DNA of 64,000 bases, taken from Mermis nigrescens (lineage: Eukaryota; Nematoda; Enoplea; Mermithida; Mermithidae). The stretch covers positions 124,001 to 188,000 of the forward strand of contig JAVLUZ010000193.1 in assembly GCA_036768485.1 (NCBI GenBank). The letters run 5' to 3'. The translations under genes and the position numbers were made by a program. The notes beneath the pieces were generated by a model. That model saw only the letters and a program-made list of their open reading frames with translations. It was not told where the DNA came from and ran no database searches. This document shows positions 11,398 to 22,757 of the stretch, piece after piece. Every line of letters begins with the position of its first letter. The stretch's first letter is position 1.

Positions 11398-11468
11398 TTA
11401 AGTCGAAACTCTTAGATCTTTTAAGCCACTAAAGATTGACCCAGGCCAGGATTCCTCCCATTTTCTAG
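11398..11468 (-). CDS. receptor gene, exon 17: cytoplasmic tail and stop
   Basis: Acceptor ATAATTTTCTTTTAACAG is excellent. Phase 1 joins the transmembrane exon across an intron of only 41 nt. It reads TRKWEESWPGSIFSGLKDLR, then VST and TAA (11398-11400). With the basic run from exon 16 this makes a tail of about 35 residues, too short for a kinase or other enzyme domain. No strong donor precedes the stop, so the protein probably ends here, although no AATAAA was found close by. Confidence 0.6.
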
Positions 11469-11509
11469 CTGTTAAAAGAAAATTATAAATAATAAGCCTT
11501 TTTGCTTAC

Positions 11510-11611
11510 TTCTTTTCGCTAAATATCGTTTTATCACTCGATAAGCAAATACGGCAACTGCGCACAGAAGCAACGACGAGCAAATTAAAATACACATTAC
11601 CAGATACAATG
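11510..11611 (-). CDS. receptor gene, exon 16: transmembrane segment
   Basis: A 102-nt exon, phase 1 in and out, between acceptor TATTCTGTCCTTCTTTTAG and donor AAGAA|GTAAGC. It encodes LYLVMCILICSSLLLCAVAV followed by FAYRVIKRYLAKR: about 23 uninterrupted hydrophobic residues, then a stop-transfer cluster of Arg/Lys. That is the signature of a type I single-pass membrane protein. It follows the membrane-proximal Ig domain through a microexon, and all phases agree. The frame is too short to show up as a long ORF. Confidence 0.8.
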
Positions 11612-11665
11612 CTAAAAGAAGGACAGAATAGGAAAATTGAATTTGCAGATATCAAACGATGCTAG

Positions 11666-12570
11666 TTGTTTGTTACCAGCGCGGCACGTAAATTCTGGGG
11701 GTCAGCCCTTCATCATCATAAATATAAAATAATTAAAACGTTTGAAATAATGGTAATACCTACTGTTGGACGACAATTAATCTCTAAAATGCTAAAAACG
11801 GCACATTTTTTCAGGTTCTTATGGGAAAGTGAGGATTTTGATGGATGTTTGGTCGGAAAAGGGAAGCAATTTTTGAGAGGAAGTGGAGGTAAGCGGTCAT
11901 CCTTGGAGTCAAAAGCTTACATGAGCAGCAGCTAAATTCTGGGTGGTCTGGATGGTATAGACCTGACAAAAATCAAAAAAATACCGAAAAATCAATTTTT
12001 GAAGTCTTGGATAGGCGTGTTCTGTGAGGGGGGTGGAAGGGGCTTATGCCATCCCCCCATAATGGTGACTGACCCCCCGCAAAATGGCTGCGACCCGACT
12101 CCAGAATTATTGATTTCTTGTAAAATTTGGTAAACGTTGTAAAAAGTGTGCCTTTTAAAGCGTTTTTAGTCCAATTTTGGCTCAAGAGTCTCAAATTTTC
12201 GTCGGTTCGCGCCATACATATATTTTTTGACCATATTTTGTCAATTTTTCCGAAAATTTTTACGTTTTTATGTTACATAATGAACGAGTGTTGTCCGAAA
12301 CGTCAAAAGACAGTGTTTTTAACGTCTACCGACCGTTTTTTTGGCCTAAAAAGGAACTTTTTTAAACATTTTTGGACCTGACCACTCCTTCCCCCATAAT
12401 TCCCATGCTGTACATGTATGGTCTTGCGTAGTGTAAAACTGGCTAAACTTCCAAAAAACATGCCAAAATTTCAATTCTGGGTGGTCTACAGGATTCTTGG
12501 AGGGGTCTAAAACCCAAACCACCCCACGTCCACATGTGGTCAAATCTATCCCGAACACGTGCATGGATAC
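11666..12570. mobile_element. cluster of diverged MITE relics
   Basis: Fragments of a second, older MITE group: AAATTCTGGGGGT, a shared word set (TTTTTAGTCCAATTTTGG, GGTGACTGACCCCCC) and ends such as CCCACGTCCACATGTG (12523-12538). The ORFs here on both strands come from these repeats. Confidence 0.5.
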
Positions 12571-13120
12571 TGTCTTTATAATTGATAAAGCAACTTAGGT
12601 CCCAACTTTCCTCTCCATATAGTAGTTACACTTTTTAGGTTTAAAAAAGGTAAAAACACTCTAAATAATGAATTTTGAAGAGCGAGCTATACGAAAGCTA
12701 ATAGTGTAATAAAATTAGACGCCAAATATAAAGCATTCGCTAATCAAACACGAATAAATTAGTTATCAATTTATGTTATGATAAAAAATTAAGCCAGGAT
12801 TGGACATCTGACAAAACGCTTAATTAAGCTCATAAAACCGAAAATAGATCTTTGTTTGCGCAGGCAGTAAAAATTGATTTAAAAAACGCAAAAGAAAAGA
12901 TAATATTAAGTTATGCACCTCCTTGCGCACTTCAAAAGTAGACGACGTTTTACACAATGTACAAGAGATCAAATTTTTGAATTGAAAAATTCAAAATCAA
13001 AATTTCAAAAAAATTTCAAAAAATCTAGTTTCTCTTACGACTTCCAAAGAATTAAAAATCGATCTAATATCTTGAAACGTGGTAAAGCATGCCTAAAATT
13101 ATTAGCGCCTCTTTACGAAT
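12571..13120. other. AT-rich intergenic sequence
   Basis: No exon, tandem repeat or transposon end recognised. Lys/Phe-rich open frames near 12913 follow from A/T composition. Confidence 0.35.
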
Positions 13121-14360
13121 ATGGGCGAAGCCCAAATTCTTGGGGGGGGGGAATCCGGGCATGTACACTAAGCATGGACGGTCTGGGATGATAAGGGTCA
13201 ACAAGTTTTGTAGAGCCAAAATGGCTCCAAAAACTGGTTGGTTTAAATGCTAAAAGCGTAAAAGTCTCGTTAATCTAGTCTCACTTTTTGAAAATATCCG
13301 TCGATTTTCATTCATTTTTGGCATTCATTTTGCCTTGTTTTTGCCGAAAAATTATTCATTTTTCTATTATTGCTTCCTTATAGAACCGCAAACAGCCTCC
13401 ACAAGCATGCGTGTCAATGTGCATGGTCCAAAAATTCTAAAAGTCTCAAAATTTTCGAAAACTTGATGAATGGGACAAAAAACAACATTTTTTAAAGTTT
13501 CTCATCGAGCACTTTTAGTTGGCGTAAAAAATGGCGAAAAAGACGAATTTTTGAACATTTTGTCCTGATGAATAGTAGATTGATTTCGGAGGACTTTCGA
13601 ATTCCCGCAGATTATTTAGACCATGGATCGGCAACAGCCTGATTCTGAAGGGTCTAGATGGTGTAAAACCTGCGAAAAACCAAAAAACATGCGAAAAATT
13701 GAAAAATTGAAACCTTGGGGTTCGGACTACAGGTTGCGGTCACACCAGACATGTACATGAGGAATTCGGAGATCTAACCTAAAGCCTAAAAATGGAAAAA
13801 TGGAAAATTTTCTGCGAAGCTCAATGAATGCCAAAAATTTTTGAAAATAAAAATTTTTTTCCAAAAGTACTTGAAATGGACTAAAAACTGTGGAATAATG
13901 TAGTTTAAACGCTATTTTAGAATTTATAATTTTTTTCAAGTCATTTTGGCTTAAAAAAGTCAATTAAGGATGCCATGGTGTGAAGACCCACATATGGCCA
14001 CGCTCAGGGCCGCATTTAAGGGTGGGCAGCCGCCCTCTCACCTTGGCCGGCAAAAAATTTCGGAAAATAAGATAATGTACGCAAAGATGGAAAAATCAAA
14101 GGTCTTTGTCGTAAAATCTTCGAATTTTTGGTGCTTCGCGCCAGATTCAAGGTATTTTCCATCATTTTAGCCCAAACGCCACCAAAAAATGACACTTTTT
14201 ATGGCTTTCTTTACGCAAAAAATCTTTTTTCAAAAAGCTCGAATTTTATGATTATATTGGATAGAGCGCGTCGAAAAACGTCAAAAAATTTGGTTTTTGC
14301 GAGCTATCACGACGAATTTACCGAGTTATATACAAATTTAAATTGGGTCAACCCCTCCCT
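13121..14360. mobile_element. diverged MITE relics
   Basis: Repeated fragments with GGTGTAAAACCTGCGAAAA, CATTTCTCATCGAGCACTTT-like and GGGTTCGGACTACAGG words, plus a 14000-14060 piece with CATTTAAGGGTGGGCAGCCG. No duplication can be assigned. Confidence 0.45.
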
Positions 14361-14434
14361 CTGGTCGGATCCTGGATACGCGCCTGGCCACGCTTATGCG
14401 TGTCTAGAGAGAATAATAAAAGTAATCAACTTAC

Positions 14435-14449
14435 TAGCATTGGACGTAT
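14435..14449 (-). CDS. receptor gene, exon 15: 15-nt microexon
   Basis: Fifteen bases between a strong acceptor (AATTTTCCATTTTTCAG) and a strong donor (GCTA|GTAAGTTG). In phase 1/1 it supplies DTSNA and completes the sequence EP-DTSNAT-LYLV between the Ig domain and the membrane, creating an N-glycosylation sequon (NAT). The fit of both splice sites and of the phase on both sides is the evidence; skipping it would also keep the frame, so it could be alternative. Confidence 0.6.
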
Positions 14450-14510
14450 CTGAAAAATGGAAAATTTTCATTATTTGTGATTATATAATAGATAACGAAT
14501 CGCAACTTGC

Positions 14511-14664
14511 CCGGTTCTACGTAGATTTTAAGGACCCAGGTCGACGCATTAGAGGTTAATATGTCATTTTCCCACGGATAAATATTGCATTCATACGCGC
14601 GGGATACGCACGTGTAGAGTCCTGTCTCGCTAACTGATAAAATCGACATATCCGGCTTCATAAT
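14511..14664 (-). CDS. receptor gene, exon 14: Ig domain, second half
   Basis: Acceptor ATGTTTCTCCGCAG, phase 0 in. It encodes the F-G half of an Ig domain: LSVSETGLYTCVSRAYEC carries the S-x-T-G-x-Y-x-C motif, and STWVLKIYVEP is the last strand. The donor is CCGG|GCAAGT, a consensus-quality GC donor, giving phase 1 out and a 61-nt GC-AG intron before the microexon. It pairs with exon 13 to give one whole Ig domain flanked by phase-1 introns, the usual arrangement for Ig modules. Confidence 0.8.
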
Positions 14665-14699
14665 CTGCGGAGAAACATTTTTTGGGTTCTCAGATCAAC

Positions 14700-15440
14700 C
14701 CAGGACGTTCAGGGATTCTATTTAGATACATTTATACTTGACCTAGAGTAGTATTCGGGGAAAAGAATTCTTGGAGAAAAATAAAGCAAAATTTATGCCC
14801 AAAATAACTAAATCGAAATTTCGCAGAAACACCAGAATTCGTCATTCTGAAGTAAGCTATTATTTATGCTACAGTCAGAATACGGATTTGCGGCCATTTA
14901 CGCCACTTCAATAAATCGTAATTAGCTTTCGTTAAACCTCAAATCCACCTTCAACTGATCGAGAAATGGAAAAATTATTGTCTGTTTCCCATAACCTTTT
15001 CAGTAGATTTTCTACGACTGTAGGCCTCACACATGCACAGCATAGTACTTCCGGGGAGATGGAACAAAATTTTCTCAAATGCCTATATTGGCTCATAAAA
15101 CGGTGGATATGCGTCAAAAACATCGTTTTTTGTTGTATTTGATGATATCTATCTTCTCAGAGGGTTAAACGTGAAAAAAATTCGAAAAGACTGATGAAAA
15201 ACTTCGAATAAACTATACAAAATGCAGTCGAAAATGAGAATACGGCGCGAAACGCCAAAACTTTGAAACATTTCAGCGAGTGAATAATCAAAAACGCTTA
15301 GAACAGCGCCTTTTCTATGAATTTTCCCGAATACGATGGGAATAGCGAAAAATTTCTGAATGGTAAAATCTCTTCTGTGTTGTGAAACCCCGCCTCCCCC
15401 ATCCTCAATATCGCGCACGGTAAGCTTATGCTCGGGTCAG
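14700..15440. other. intron sequence with MITE relics
   Basis: Part of the intron between exons 13 and 14. Words such as TACGGCGCGAAACGCC and GAATTTTCCCGAA recur in the older MITE group around 13-17 kb, but element ends are lost. Confidence 0.4.
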
Positions 15441-15443
15441 AAG

Positions 15444-15729
15444 CATAGGTGGGCGGCACCTAATTTCTGGACGGAGGGGGGGGGGGGTACGAGATTTTTT
15501 AGTGGTCAAAAATGGTCTTAAAAATGGTAGTATGATGAAGAAAACGTCATTTTTCAACTTTTCTCATTGAACTACTATCCATCGGCATCAAAAAAATCGC
15601 TAAAAACAAAAAAATTTCAAAAATTGAATGTTGTAAAGGTATTTCGGTTTGTTTTCGAAGAGGGGTTTTCGGCCTTCTGGGGGCGGGGAGTGCATACCCC
15701 CCAAACCCCCTTCTCCACGCCCAAATGTG
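15444..15729. mobile_element. hAT-like MITE, family A
   Basis: Ends CATAGGTGGGC and GCCCAAATGTG with near-perfect duplication GTCAGAAG/GTCAGGAG. Contains a G-run at about 15475-15487. Confidence 0.75.
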
Positions 15730-15734
15730 GTCAG

Positions 15735-16750
15735 GAGCAGACATGTATGTACGAGTATATGGGGAGGAAAAGTTTAGGGTCTAGGCCCCACCATAATGGA
15801 AAAACGGAAAATCTTCTGGGAAAATGTGGCAAAATGAAGGTCAAAATGGAAGGAATCTTCGAAAGTGCTTCATCAGAAACTGTGCAATAATAAAGTAGAT
15901 TTAATTGTTTTAACGCTTAAACCAGTTTTTGAGGTCATTTCGACCCAAAAAAGCTTAATTTTTCAACTCCCAGACCGTCGTATCACCCACCCCCAGATCG
16001 GTTATGCTTTCTTAGGAAAATATGGCAAAATGAAGGTGAAAAACGAATGAAACTCGGAAATTTTCTTCAAAGTGCTTCAAATTGACCAGAAACTGTTTAA
16101 TAAGCAGTTTTAGAGCTATTTTAGCGCTCATACCAGTTTTTGTGGTCATTTTGGCCCAAAAAAGCCTAATTCTTGACCTCCCCCAGAGAAACTGACAAAC
16201 TGACCCTCCCCAGATCGGCCATGCGGTGCACCTATTGTCAGGACCATAGAACTATAGATACACAGCATGATCGATATAAAAATGGCCAAAGAACGCAAGT
16301 TTTTGCCGAAAATCGGAGGGGGTTCAAAAATTTACTTTGGGAGATGGGATTTGACCCTACTTAAAAAAACACACTGAACAGTACAGCATGTATAACATCA
16401 AAATGGGGGGGGGGGTAAGAAATGCAGAATTTTTTCTCAAGTGTCTTTTTGGACACAAAAAACGAGTAGTGTGAATCAGAAACCCATTTTACGACGATTC
16501 TGCAGTGCTTTTCTTCTTTTTATAACATAAAAACAAAAAATTTAGAAAACAAATGTGAAATAAATCTAAAATTACTATATGGCGCGAGACGCCGAGAATT
16601 TTAGACTTTTGACCCAAAAGATCGCTAAATACGCTAAAAACGACAAGTTTTCTATGAATTTTTCGGAAAATAGCGGATTCTACGAAGTGAAAACAAGGGG
16701 TAGGGGTGTGAAATGACCCTTTGTTCACAATATAGTTCACAATTTAAAGT
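15735..16750. mobile_element. tandemly arranged diverged MITE relics
   Basis: At least two head-to-tail copies of a related unit (GGAAAATATGGCAAAATGAAGG at about 15806 and 16017; CAGTTTTTGWGGTCATTTYG at about 15921 and 16135). They end CCCCCAGATCGG-YATGC. This is the older MITE group also seen near 24.3, 36.6 and 61.4 kb. Confidence 0.55.
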
Positions 16751-16885
16751 CTAAAATTAATAACTTGGAATTGAAAATCAAAAACTTAGATTTAAAATTT
16801 GAACTTTAATTTAAAATAAGTTTAGAATACGGCTGCTGGAGCTTCTTCCTATAGGCTCACGTGATCGTAAATTATGAACACTTAC

Positions 16886-17046
16886 TTCAGCCGGTTTTAG
16901 CATGAGAGAGTTATTGAAATACCAATCGAAGTCAGATAAGACATCTGAATCGCTGTAATATGATTGGCCGTTTCTGCAAGTTAGGCTTTCAACATCGTCA
17001 GTCTTGTTGAATTTCTTTGTGGTCATATTGACTGGATTGGCGTTAT
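16886..17046 (-). CDS. receptor gene, exon 13: Ig domain, first half
   Basis: Textbook splice sites: acceptor AAATCAATCTTTTAG and donor GCTGAA|GTAAGTG. The 161-nt exon enters in phase 1 and leaves in phase 0. It carries the B-strand Cys (VESLTCRNG) and the core Trp of the C strand (SDFDWYFNNS), with two NXS/T glycosylation sites (NMT, NNS). Exon 14 supplies the second Cys. A 3-kb nested transposon begins only about 60 bp upstream of its acceptor (17118). Confidence 0.85.
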
Positions 17047-17307
17047 CTAAAAGATTGATTTAGATTGTAAAGATAAAATTAAAAGAAAAACGATTTACTT
17101 ATTATTGGGGTGTGATCCACACGTGGGTGTGGGGGATGAGGTTCGGGGGTATGCATGCACCCTCCAGAAGGCCGAATACCTCCCGAGACACGTATCTCTA
17201 GAAGCAATGGGGGGTCCGGACCCCCCCCCCCGAAAATTCAGAACAATCAGAAAAATAGGACTTTTTAAATGTTATTTTGTGCTATTTTTTGCCTATTGGG
17301 CTTAGTC

Positions 17308-19867
17308 CAGTGATCGGACCGAGGGTACTTTTTGGACCCTCGGCCTCGACCGAGGCCAAGGCGACTAAAATCCTTGCCTCGGCCGAGGCCGAGGCCGAGG
17401 CCGAGGGTAATGCCGAGGGTCAAGCTTATATACCTATACCCATAAATAGTACTCTTAGAATATTTTGTATGCACATGAGCTAGAGAATAATCGTAATATT
17501 AAACACTTTATCGAATGTCAAACAATTCATTTTTATTTTCAATAATAGTAGATTAAATGTGTGAAGGATTTATTGAATAAAGTCAGCAGCATGAAAGCAT
17601 ACTTAATTTAACAAGTAGCCGTTGTTGAAGACTTGGAAAAGTTGATAAAAAATATGGCTGAACAAGCACTTAAAAACTTTTATTACTATAAATAAGAAAA
17701 CAGTGTCGAAGAAATAAATGAACAAACGAAATAAGCTAAGTAAAGACAGGACTGTAGCCATTGTTGTGCTCGCTTTTGCAGTAATGCATGTTTAAACACG
17801 CTTTTTCGGTCACCCAATTCTGGTGTGGCAGGTAATATGACGGAAACTGCACTATACTTTCCGATCATAGTTTCCCAAGGTTCAGAGTTGAGGGAAGGGT
17901 GAAATCCCAAAATGGATGACCAGTAAATTAAGTAGTGTCTTTGTACGAGCTAACAAATTTTTGTAGATATTTTATATAAATATATTTTTAAACATAAACA
18001 TTTTTACATGCGTGTACGAAGATGGTATCCAAAAGTCTTTGAACATTTTGTACATGCAAATTTTTGTGTACTATTATAGTATGCTACAGTAGCGATTTAG
18101 TGTGGTAAAACAGGGTTTATCGACCTTTGGTAATGTATCTTAGCTAATTCCTGGGTTTCTGAATATTTGACATTTTTCCATTCTAAATGCAAATTCTATT
18201 ATTTTAAAGATATATAGGACAGACAATTACTGATGCGCCTTAAACTTTCGGAAATTTTACACCTTTTACAGTTTTTGTCTCTCCATGAATCTTTGTGCAT
18301 GTACAAGGACGGTCCTGAAAAGATTCTGTTCATTATGAAAAATCCTTGCCGAATACAAAAAAACCGTGGCCCTAAATGTGATAATTCGGCTTGAATTTAG
18401 TTGATAATATTAGTTCGGCGCGAAGCGCCGAAATTTTAATCAGCTTTTGATGAAATTTACACATAAAACTCGACTGAGAAAGCTAAAACAACTTGTACTA
18501 CAAAATCAGACATATTACAGATATTGTAATATGCCAATTAAATCTTGTAATAAGCACTACTGTGCTTAGAAATCCAATGTAACATCAGGATAAATTAGTC
18601 AATTTTATCTTTTAACGGCAAAAAGTGCAAAGTTATTAAAACTATTTAATAACTTTAATAACTTATTTTGCATAAAATTTTTAAAAACAGTATAAATAGA
18701 TACAAAAGATATTTAAATCTGCATCAAGATGGCTAGATTACACAAAAATTGATTTTGGAGTGTTTATTTCCCTGCTTCAATCTAAATACAGTATATTAGC
18801 GATATTTTTCGCGAAGCGCCAAAAATTTTTTTAAATTTCCTAAAATATACTGAAAAACGATATAATTAATATCACTTTTTCCAAGAAAATATTTTAACAT
18901 TGTATAAAAATGGCTCCAAAAAATGCACGAGCCGAAATTGATTATTGGCAGAACCTGCATTTATTGGCCATTTTTAGGTGCATTTTTGCGATTTTCGGCC
19001 GAAAATTCGTGATCATTTACCCACTCTCCCATAAAAATGGCCGAAAACCATACGTGTAAAAGGGGGTTTGGGGAATTCCCCATCCACCCAGAGTTGGACG
19101 TCCTCCCCACACCCTTCCCTCCAACGTCAGAAAATTTTGACCCACCCACCCCATTTTTGGCGAAAATTTGCGCTTTGTTGGCTATTTTTAGGTGCTTTTG
19201 CCATTTTTGACATAAAATTAGAGTCGCTAATCCCCCTTCTTATAAAAATGGCCCGGGACCCCTACCCAAAATTTCAAGCCGTTACATGTATGCCGAGGAG
19301 CCCCTCGCGAAAATTTTGAGCTGTTGCATGCATGTTTTATAGTGATAGTTAGTCTATTCACTCTTGCTTACATTCAAAAATACTGTTTCACTTCGTTAAA
19401 TTCTAATAGTTAGCTGCACTTTTGCTATGGTAAAAATTAACTTCAAAAATTATTCAAAAGGTTTTCACCAAAAATCGTCTGACAGTGACTTGAGTCTTGT
19501 ACTCTGAGAGGAGGGTAATAACTCTCCCTCACCCCCCCCCTTAGGAATGTGTGTTTCCGATCCATGTAGCGAGCATGAGAATTAAAACTTAGTCATCACA
19601 TGAATAATAAATTGGCACTTTGCTGTATGTAACTTGGTTTAACTGGGTACGCGACTAAAACTATAAGAAAAGTCTATAGGTTAAAAAATAGCCTGTGTAC
19701 TGCAGATGCATTCTAAATAGTTAATATTCAACGGATATATTAAACTTATTCAAATTTGATTTTAACCCTCGGCGCCTCGGCACTTTTCAGCTTCGCCCTC
19801 GGTGCCGAGGCCGAGGCTCCAAAAAACGCCGAGGATTGCCGAGGCCGAGGTCTCGGTCCGATCACTG
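17308..19867. mobile_element. hAT-like element with CAGTGATCGGACCGAG ends
   Basis: Terminal inverted repeat CAGTGATCGGACCGAGG. Perfect 8-bp duplication GCTTAGTC (17300-17307, 19868-19875). Subterminal blocks are runs of GGCCGAGGCCGAGG-type units at both ends. The 2.56-kb interior holds MITE relics (18880-19330) and two GGCGC hairpins (about 18416-18430 and 18806-18820) but no recognisable transposase. Confidence 0.85.
17686..17910 (-). other. open frame inside the hAT element
   Basis: A 74-codon frame with more even composition than its surroundings (contains PATPELGDRKSVFKHALLQK and a Gln/Trp/Leu-rich part). It could be a remnant of the element's own gene or of a captured exon; I do not recognise it. 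Confidence 0.2.
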
Positions 19868-20159
19868 GCTTAGTCCCCCCCAAAAAATTGGTGTTGATCC
19901 CCCATAATGGGACGGTGAGCTACGTGCCTGTACCTCCTCCAGAAAAAAACCGAAATGCCCCTCAGGATTCAATTTTTGAATTTTTTTGTTTTTTTCGCGA
20001 TTTTTTTTTGAGGCCGAAGTATAATCCTCGATGAGAAACGCTGGAAAATGGCGCTTTTCGCCATACCATCATTTTTAAGACTATTTTTGACCTTTGAATA
20101 ATCTTGCACCCTCTATACTCCCTCCCCCAGAATTTCGGTGCTGTCCACCTATCGTGTGA

Positions 20160-21035
20160 TCCCGCCGAGATTAATAGGTCAAATACGATTTTAACCAGAC
20201 ATGCCCAGCATGGAAATTACAAGGGCTCGGAAACGGTGAATCCCGTCAATGACACCATTCCTTTGCATTTTTGACAATCACTATCTTGCCTAAATGTAAA
20301 AACATTGAACATTCAAAAAAACATACAAAAAACCAGTAAAATATAGTAATGAATAAGTTTATGTCGCAAAACTTCGACACTTTTTGATACATAGATAACT
20401 AAAAACGCTCAGAGCACCTTTTCTATGATTTTTTTACGAAAATCGGGAATTTTTGCAGAGTGGTAAAATTCTCGCGGGTGAAAGCCTTTCTGGGGGATGA
20501 AAACTGCCAAATTTCTTTTCATTTTTCCATTTTTTCGCATACTTTGTAGCAGTAAAGCACAGTTTAGGTTTACTATAAATCTAATCCTAGTGCCAGATAC
20601 GTTGTGAACAGAATTAGAGGTCAGTGTCACAAATAGTCACGGATTTATCGGCTGTCAAAAAGCGAGTTTCCGAAAGTGGAAAAATGCAAGAAAGTAAAAA
20701 ATTATCCGGGGGACTGAAGAGCTTGGAATCAGTGCAAAGCATCCCGTTGTCAATTTTTGGCACTTTTCTCAATTTTTTGTTTGATAGGAATTTATTTCGA
20801 AAGTTTTGTGATAGGAAAAACGAATCATTTGTGTGCTAGTGAGCATGACTATCTAAAAAAATTAAACACGCGAGTGAGGCGAGCATGGCCAGTGATGTTT
20901 AAGAACCAATAAAATCATCCAAACCGTGACAAAACAACGATTTTGGCGTGTAATCATTGTTTTTCAACTCAAAAAAGGAGCTGTATGAAACTTTTTTTCA
21001 AGCTAACCCTCAGAATTAGCACGCTGTACACGTAG
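20160..21035. other. intron sequence, exon 12 to 13
   Basis: Contains MITE relic words (GACAACTAAAAACGCTC-like, AATTTCTTTTCATTTTTCCA). A 71-codon + strand frame at 20624 starts with a polar stretch (SAVKKRVSESGKMQESKKLS) but has no splice sites or homology I can see. Confidence 0.35.
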
Positions 21036-21042
21036 TACGGAC

Positions 21043-21378
21043 CTGATGCGGCTCTGATCAAAATTTCGGACATAGAAAAATCTGCTTTTATCAACAGCCG
21101 CCAAACGCCGCGTTGTACGTTTAGCTTAATTTTTCGGTATCCAGCGATTCTTGTGCATGAAAATGTCCATTTAAATGAATACGAAGTCGTCGTATGCATA
21201 AAATGAAAGAACGCATCGGACTTGAAGTCCAAATCGTGGCACTTGTAACACACTGCAATAAAACCTGGGCGGACAAACGCAGTGGATAAATAAGCCTGCA
21301 ATTGTCCATTTTGTCGCAATGCCTCGCTACCGCAATCAACCCGATAATCTAGTTGCAAATAAATTGCCGCCGGAAATA
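21043..21378 (-). CDS. receptor gene, exon 12: 111-residue ectodomain
   Basis: Acceptor ATCTGCCCTTTTTGCAG; donor ATCAG|GTCCGT; 336 nt, phase 1 in and out, like a single-exon module. Beta-rich with Cys in LDYRVDCGSE, FIAVCYKCHD and FKWTFSCTRI and a late VWRLLIKADFSMSEILIR. It sits where an Ig domain is expected between the Kazal-like module and the last Ig domain, but the Cys-Trp-Cys spacing is not classical, so Ig membership is only inferred. A second frame is open over part of the exon but fails at the acceptor. Confidence 0.65.
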
Positions 21379-21526
21379 CTGCAAAAAGGGCAGATGTGTA
21401 GTTGCCCCGTACCATGCGCGCAATAGAGGGGGATTAGTGATATCCCCCAAGTCGGTCGTAGGCCCATCCCCAAAGCCGGAACATTTTGACCCCCGATTTT
21501 TGAAAAAGTTACGTTTTTTGGCCCTT

Positions 21527-21713
21527 TTTTAACTGTTTTTGGCCGTTTTTGGCCAAAACTTAAAGGTCATCCTACTAAAAAATGACCGGGGACTTCCCAT
21601 CTAAAATTTTGAGCCGTTGTTTTTAACTGTTTTTGGCCGTTTTTGGCCAAAAATTAAAGGTCATCCCACTAAAAAATGACCGGGGACTTCCCATCTAAAA
21701 TTTTGAGCCGTTG
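21527..21713. repeat. tandem duplication of about 93 bp
   Basis: Two direct copies of a MITE-derived segment (CTGTTTTTGGCCGTTTTTGG ... AATTTTGAGCCGTTG), differing at a few bases. Confidence 0.85.
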
Positions 21714-22109
21714 CAAGTATACCCCGTACCAAATACAGCAAGAAAAATTTATTTAGATTTTAAAACTCGCCGTTGAAAGGGATACGGATGATTCGCCCCC
21801 ACACACCTCGCCCTGCCTATCATAAATCACCCCCGCCCACAACCGACTCTTGAAACTTCAATTCGAGGATTCACGATTGCTAACGTAATTATGCATTTGC
21901 AGAGCCTATGTAGGATCTACACGAAAAATCTCAATTAAGGTGATAACAATTATCGTAGGCGTTTTACCTCTCTTGTTACAGCATAATGTGTCTGTCGTTT
22001 GTTTATATATGTAAAAACATACCATTTTACGATGTATTTCTAATGCGTATTGCTTATACTAATTCTGACGTAAAAACTCGATTCTGGGAGTGGGTCAGTT
22101 GTGGGCACG

Positions 22110-22680
22110 AATGCACAACATGGCTAATCTTGGGGGGTCAGTTTTTAGCGGTAGGTGGGTCAAATATTGAGCTTTTCTGGGCCGAACTGACGTAAAAACT
22201 GGTATAAATGCTAAAATAGCCTTAAAACTATCTTATCAACAGTTTCTAGTCAGTTTTTCAAGCGCTTTTGAAACAATCTGTTCTCGTTTTCATCGATTTT
22301 AGCTCGCATTTTGCCTCATGTTAATCAAAAATTTCCCGTTTTTCCATTTAAAGGGACCTGGACCCCGCAAACCCCGCAAACCCCTTATCCACTTGCATGT
22401 CTAGTCATTAATGTAACGGCGTCAAATTCTTGGTGGGGGGTACCCGGCCAATTTTTAGAAGGGGGGAGAGTTGATGACTTCAAATTTTCGACTAAAAACG
22501 GCAAAATACACCTCAAAACGGCCTAAAGATTCAATTTGTTCCAAAAATTGGGGGAGGGAACGGGGTCAAAAACTTTCTGCCTTTAGGGGGATGGGGGGAC
22601 GACCAACTTTGGTTGGAGGATACCCCATCCCCGTGTTACATTTAGGTGTCTGGTTGTGAGGAGAAAGCAAGCATTCGATT
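22110..22680. mobile_element. diverged MITE relics
   Basis: Same older group as 15.7-16.7 kb (AACTGGTATAAATGCTAAAATAG, CCGTTTTTCCATTTAAAGGG). The ends are lost. Confidence 0.45.
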
Positions 22681-22757
22681 ATATGTGCAAGCGATCATTG
22701 GGATCGAATTAATTTGTCGACTGACAAGCATTTTGGATTGGAATGAGCACTCACCAC

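Larger units (their letters stand above)
17118..20153. mobile_element. family-A MITE interrupted by a 2.56-kb hAT
   Basis: The outer element starts CACACGTGGGTGTGGG and ends GTGCTGTCCACCTATC. Both flanks are GTGTGATC (17110-17117, 20154-20161), a perfect 8-bp duplication over 3 kb. Removing the inner element (17308-19867) and one copy of its duplication leaves an ordinary family-A copy of about 470 bp. Confidence 0.8.

Noticed and set aside
21121..21339. Second frame across exon 12 with regularly spaced Cys
   Set aside because: Meets a stop soon after the strong acceptor and does not match the phase of neighbouring exons.
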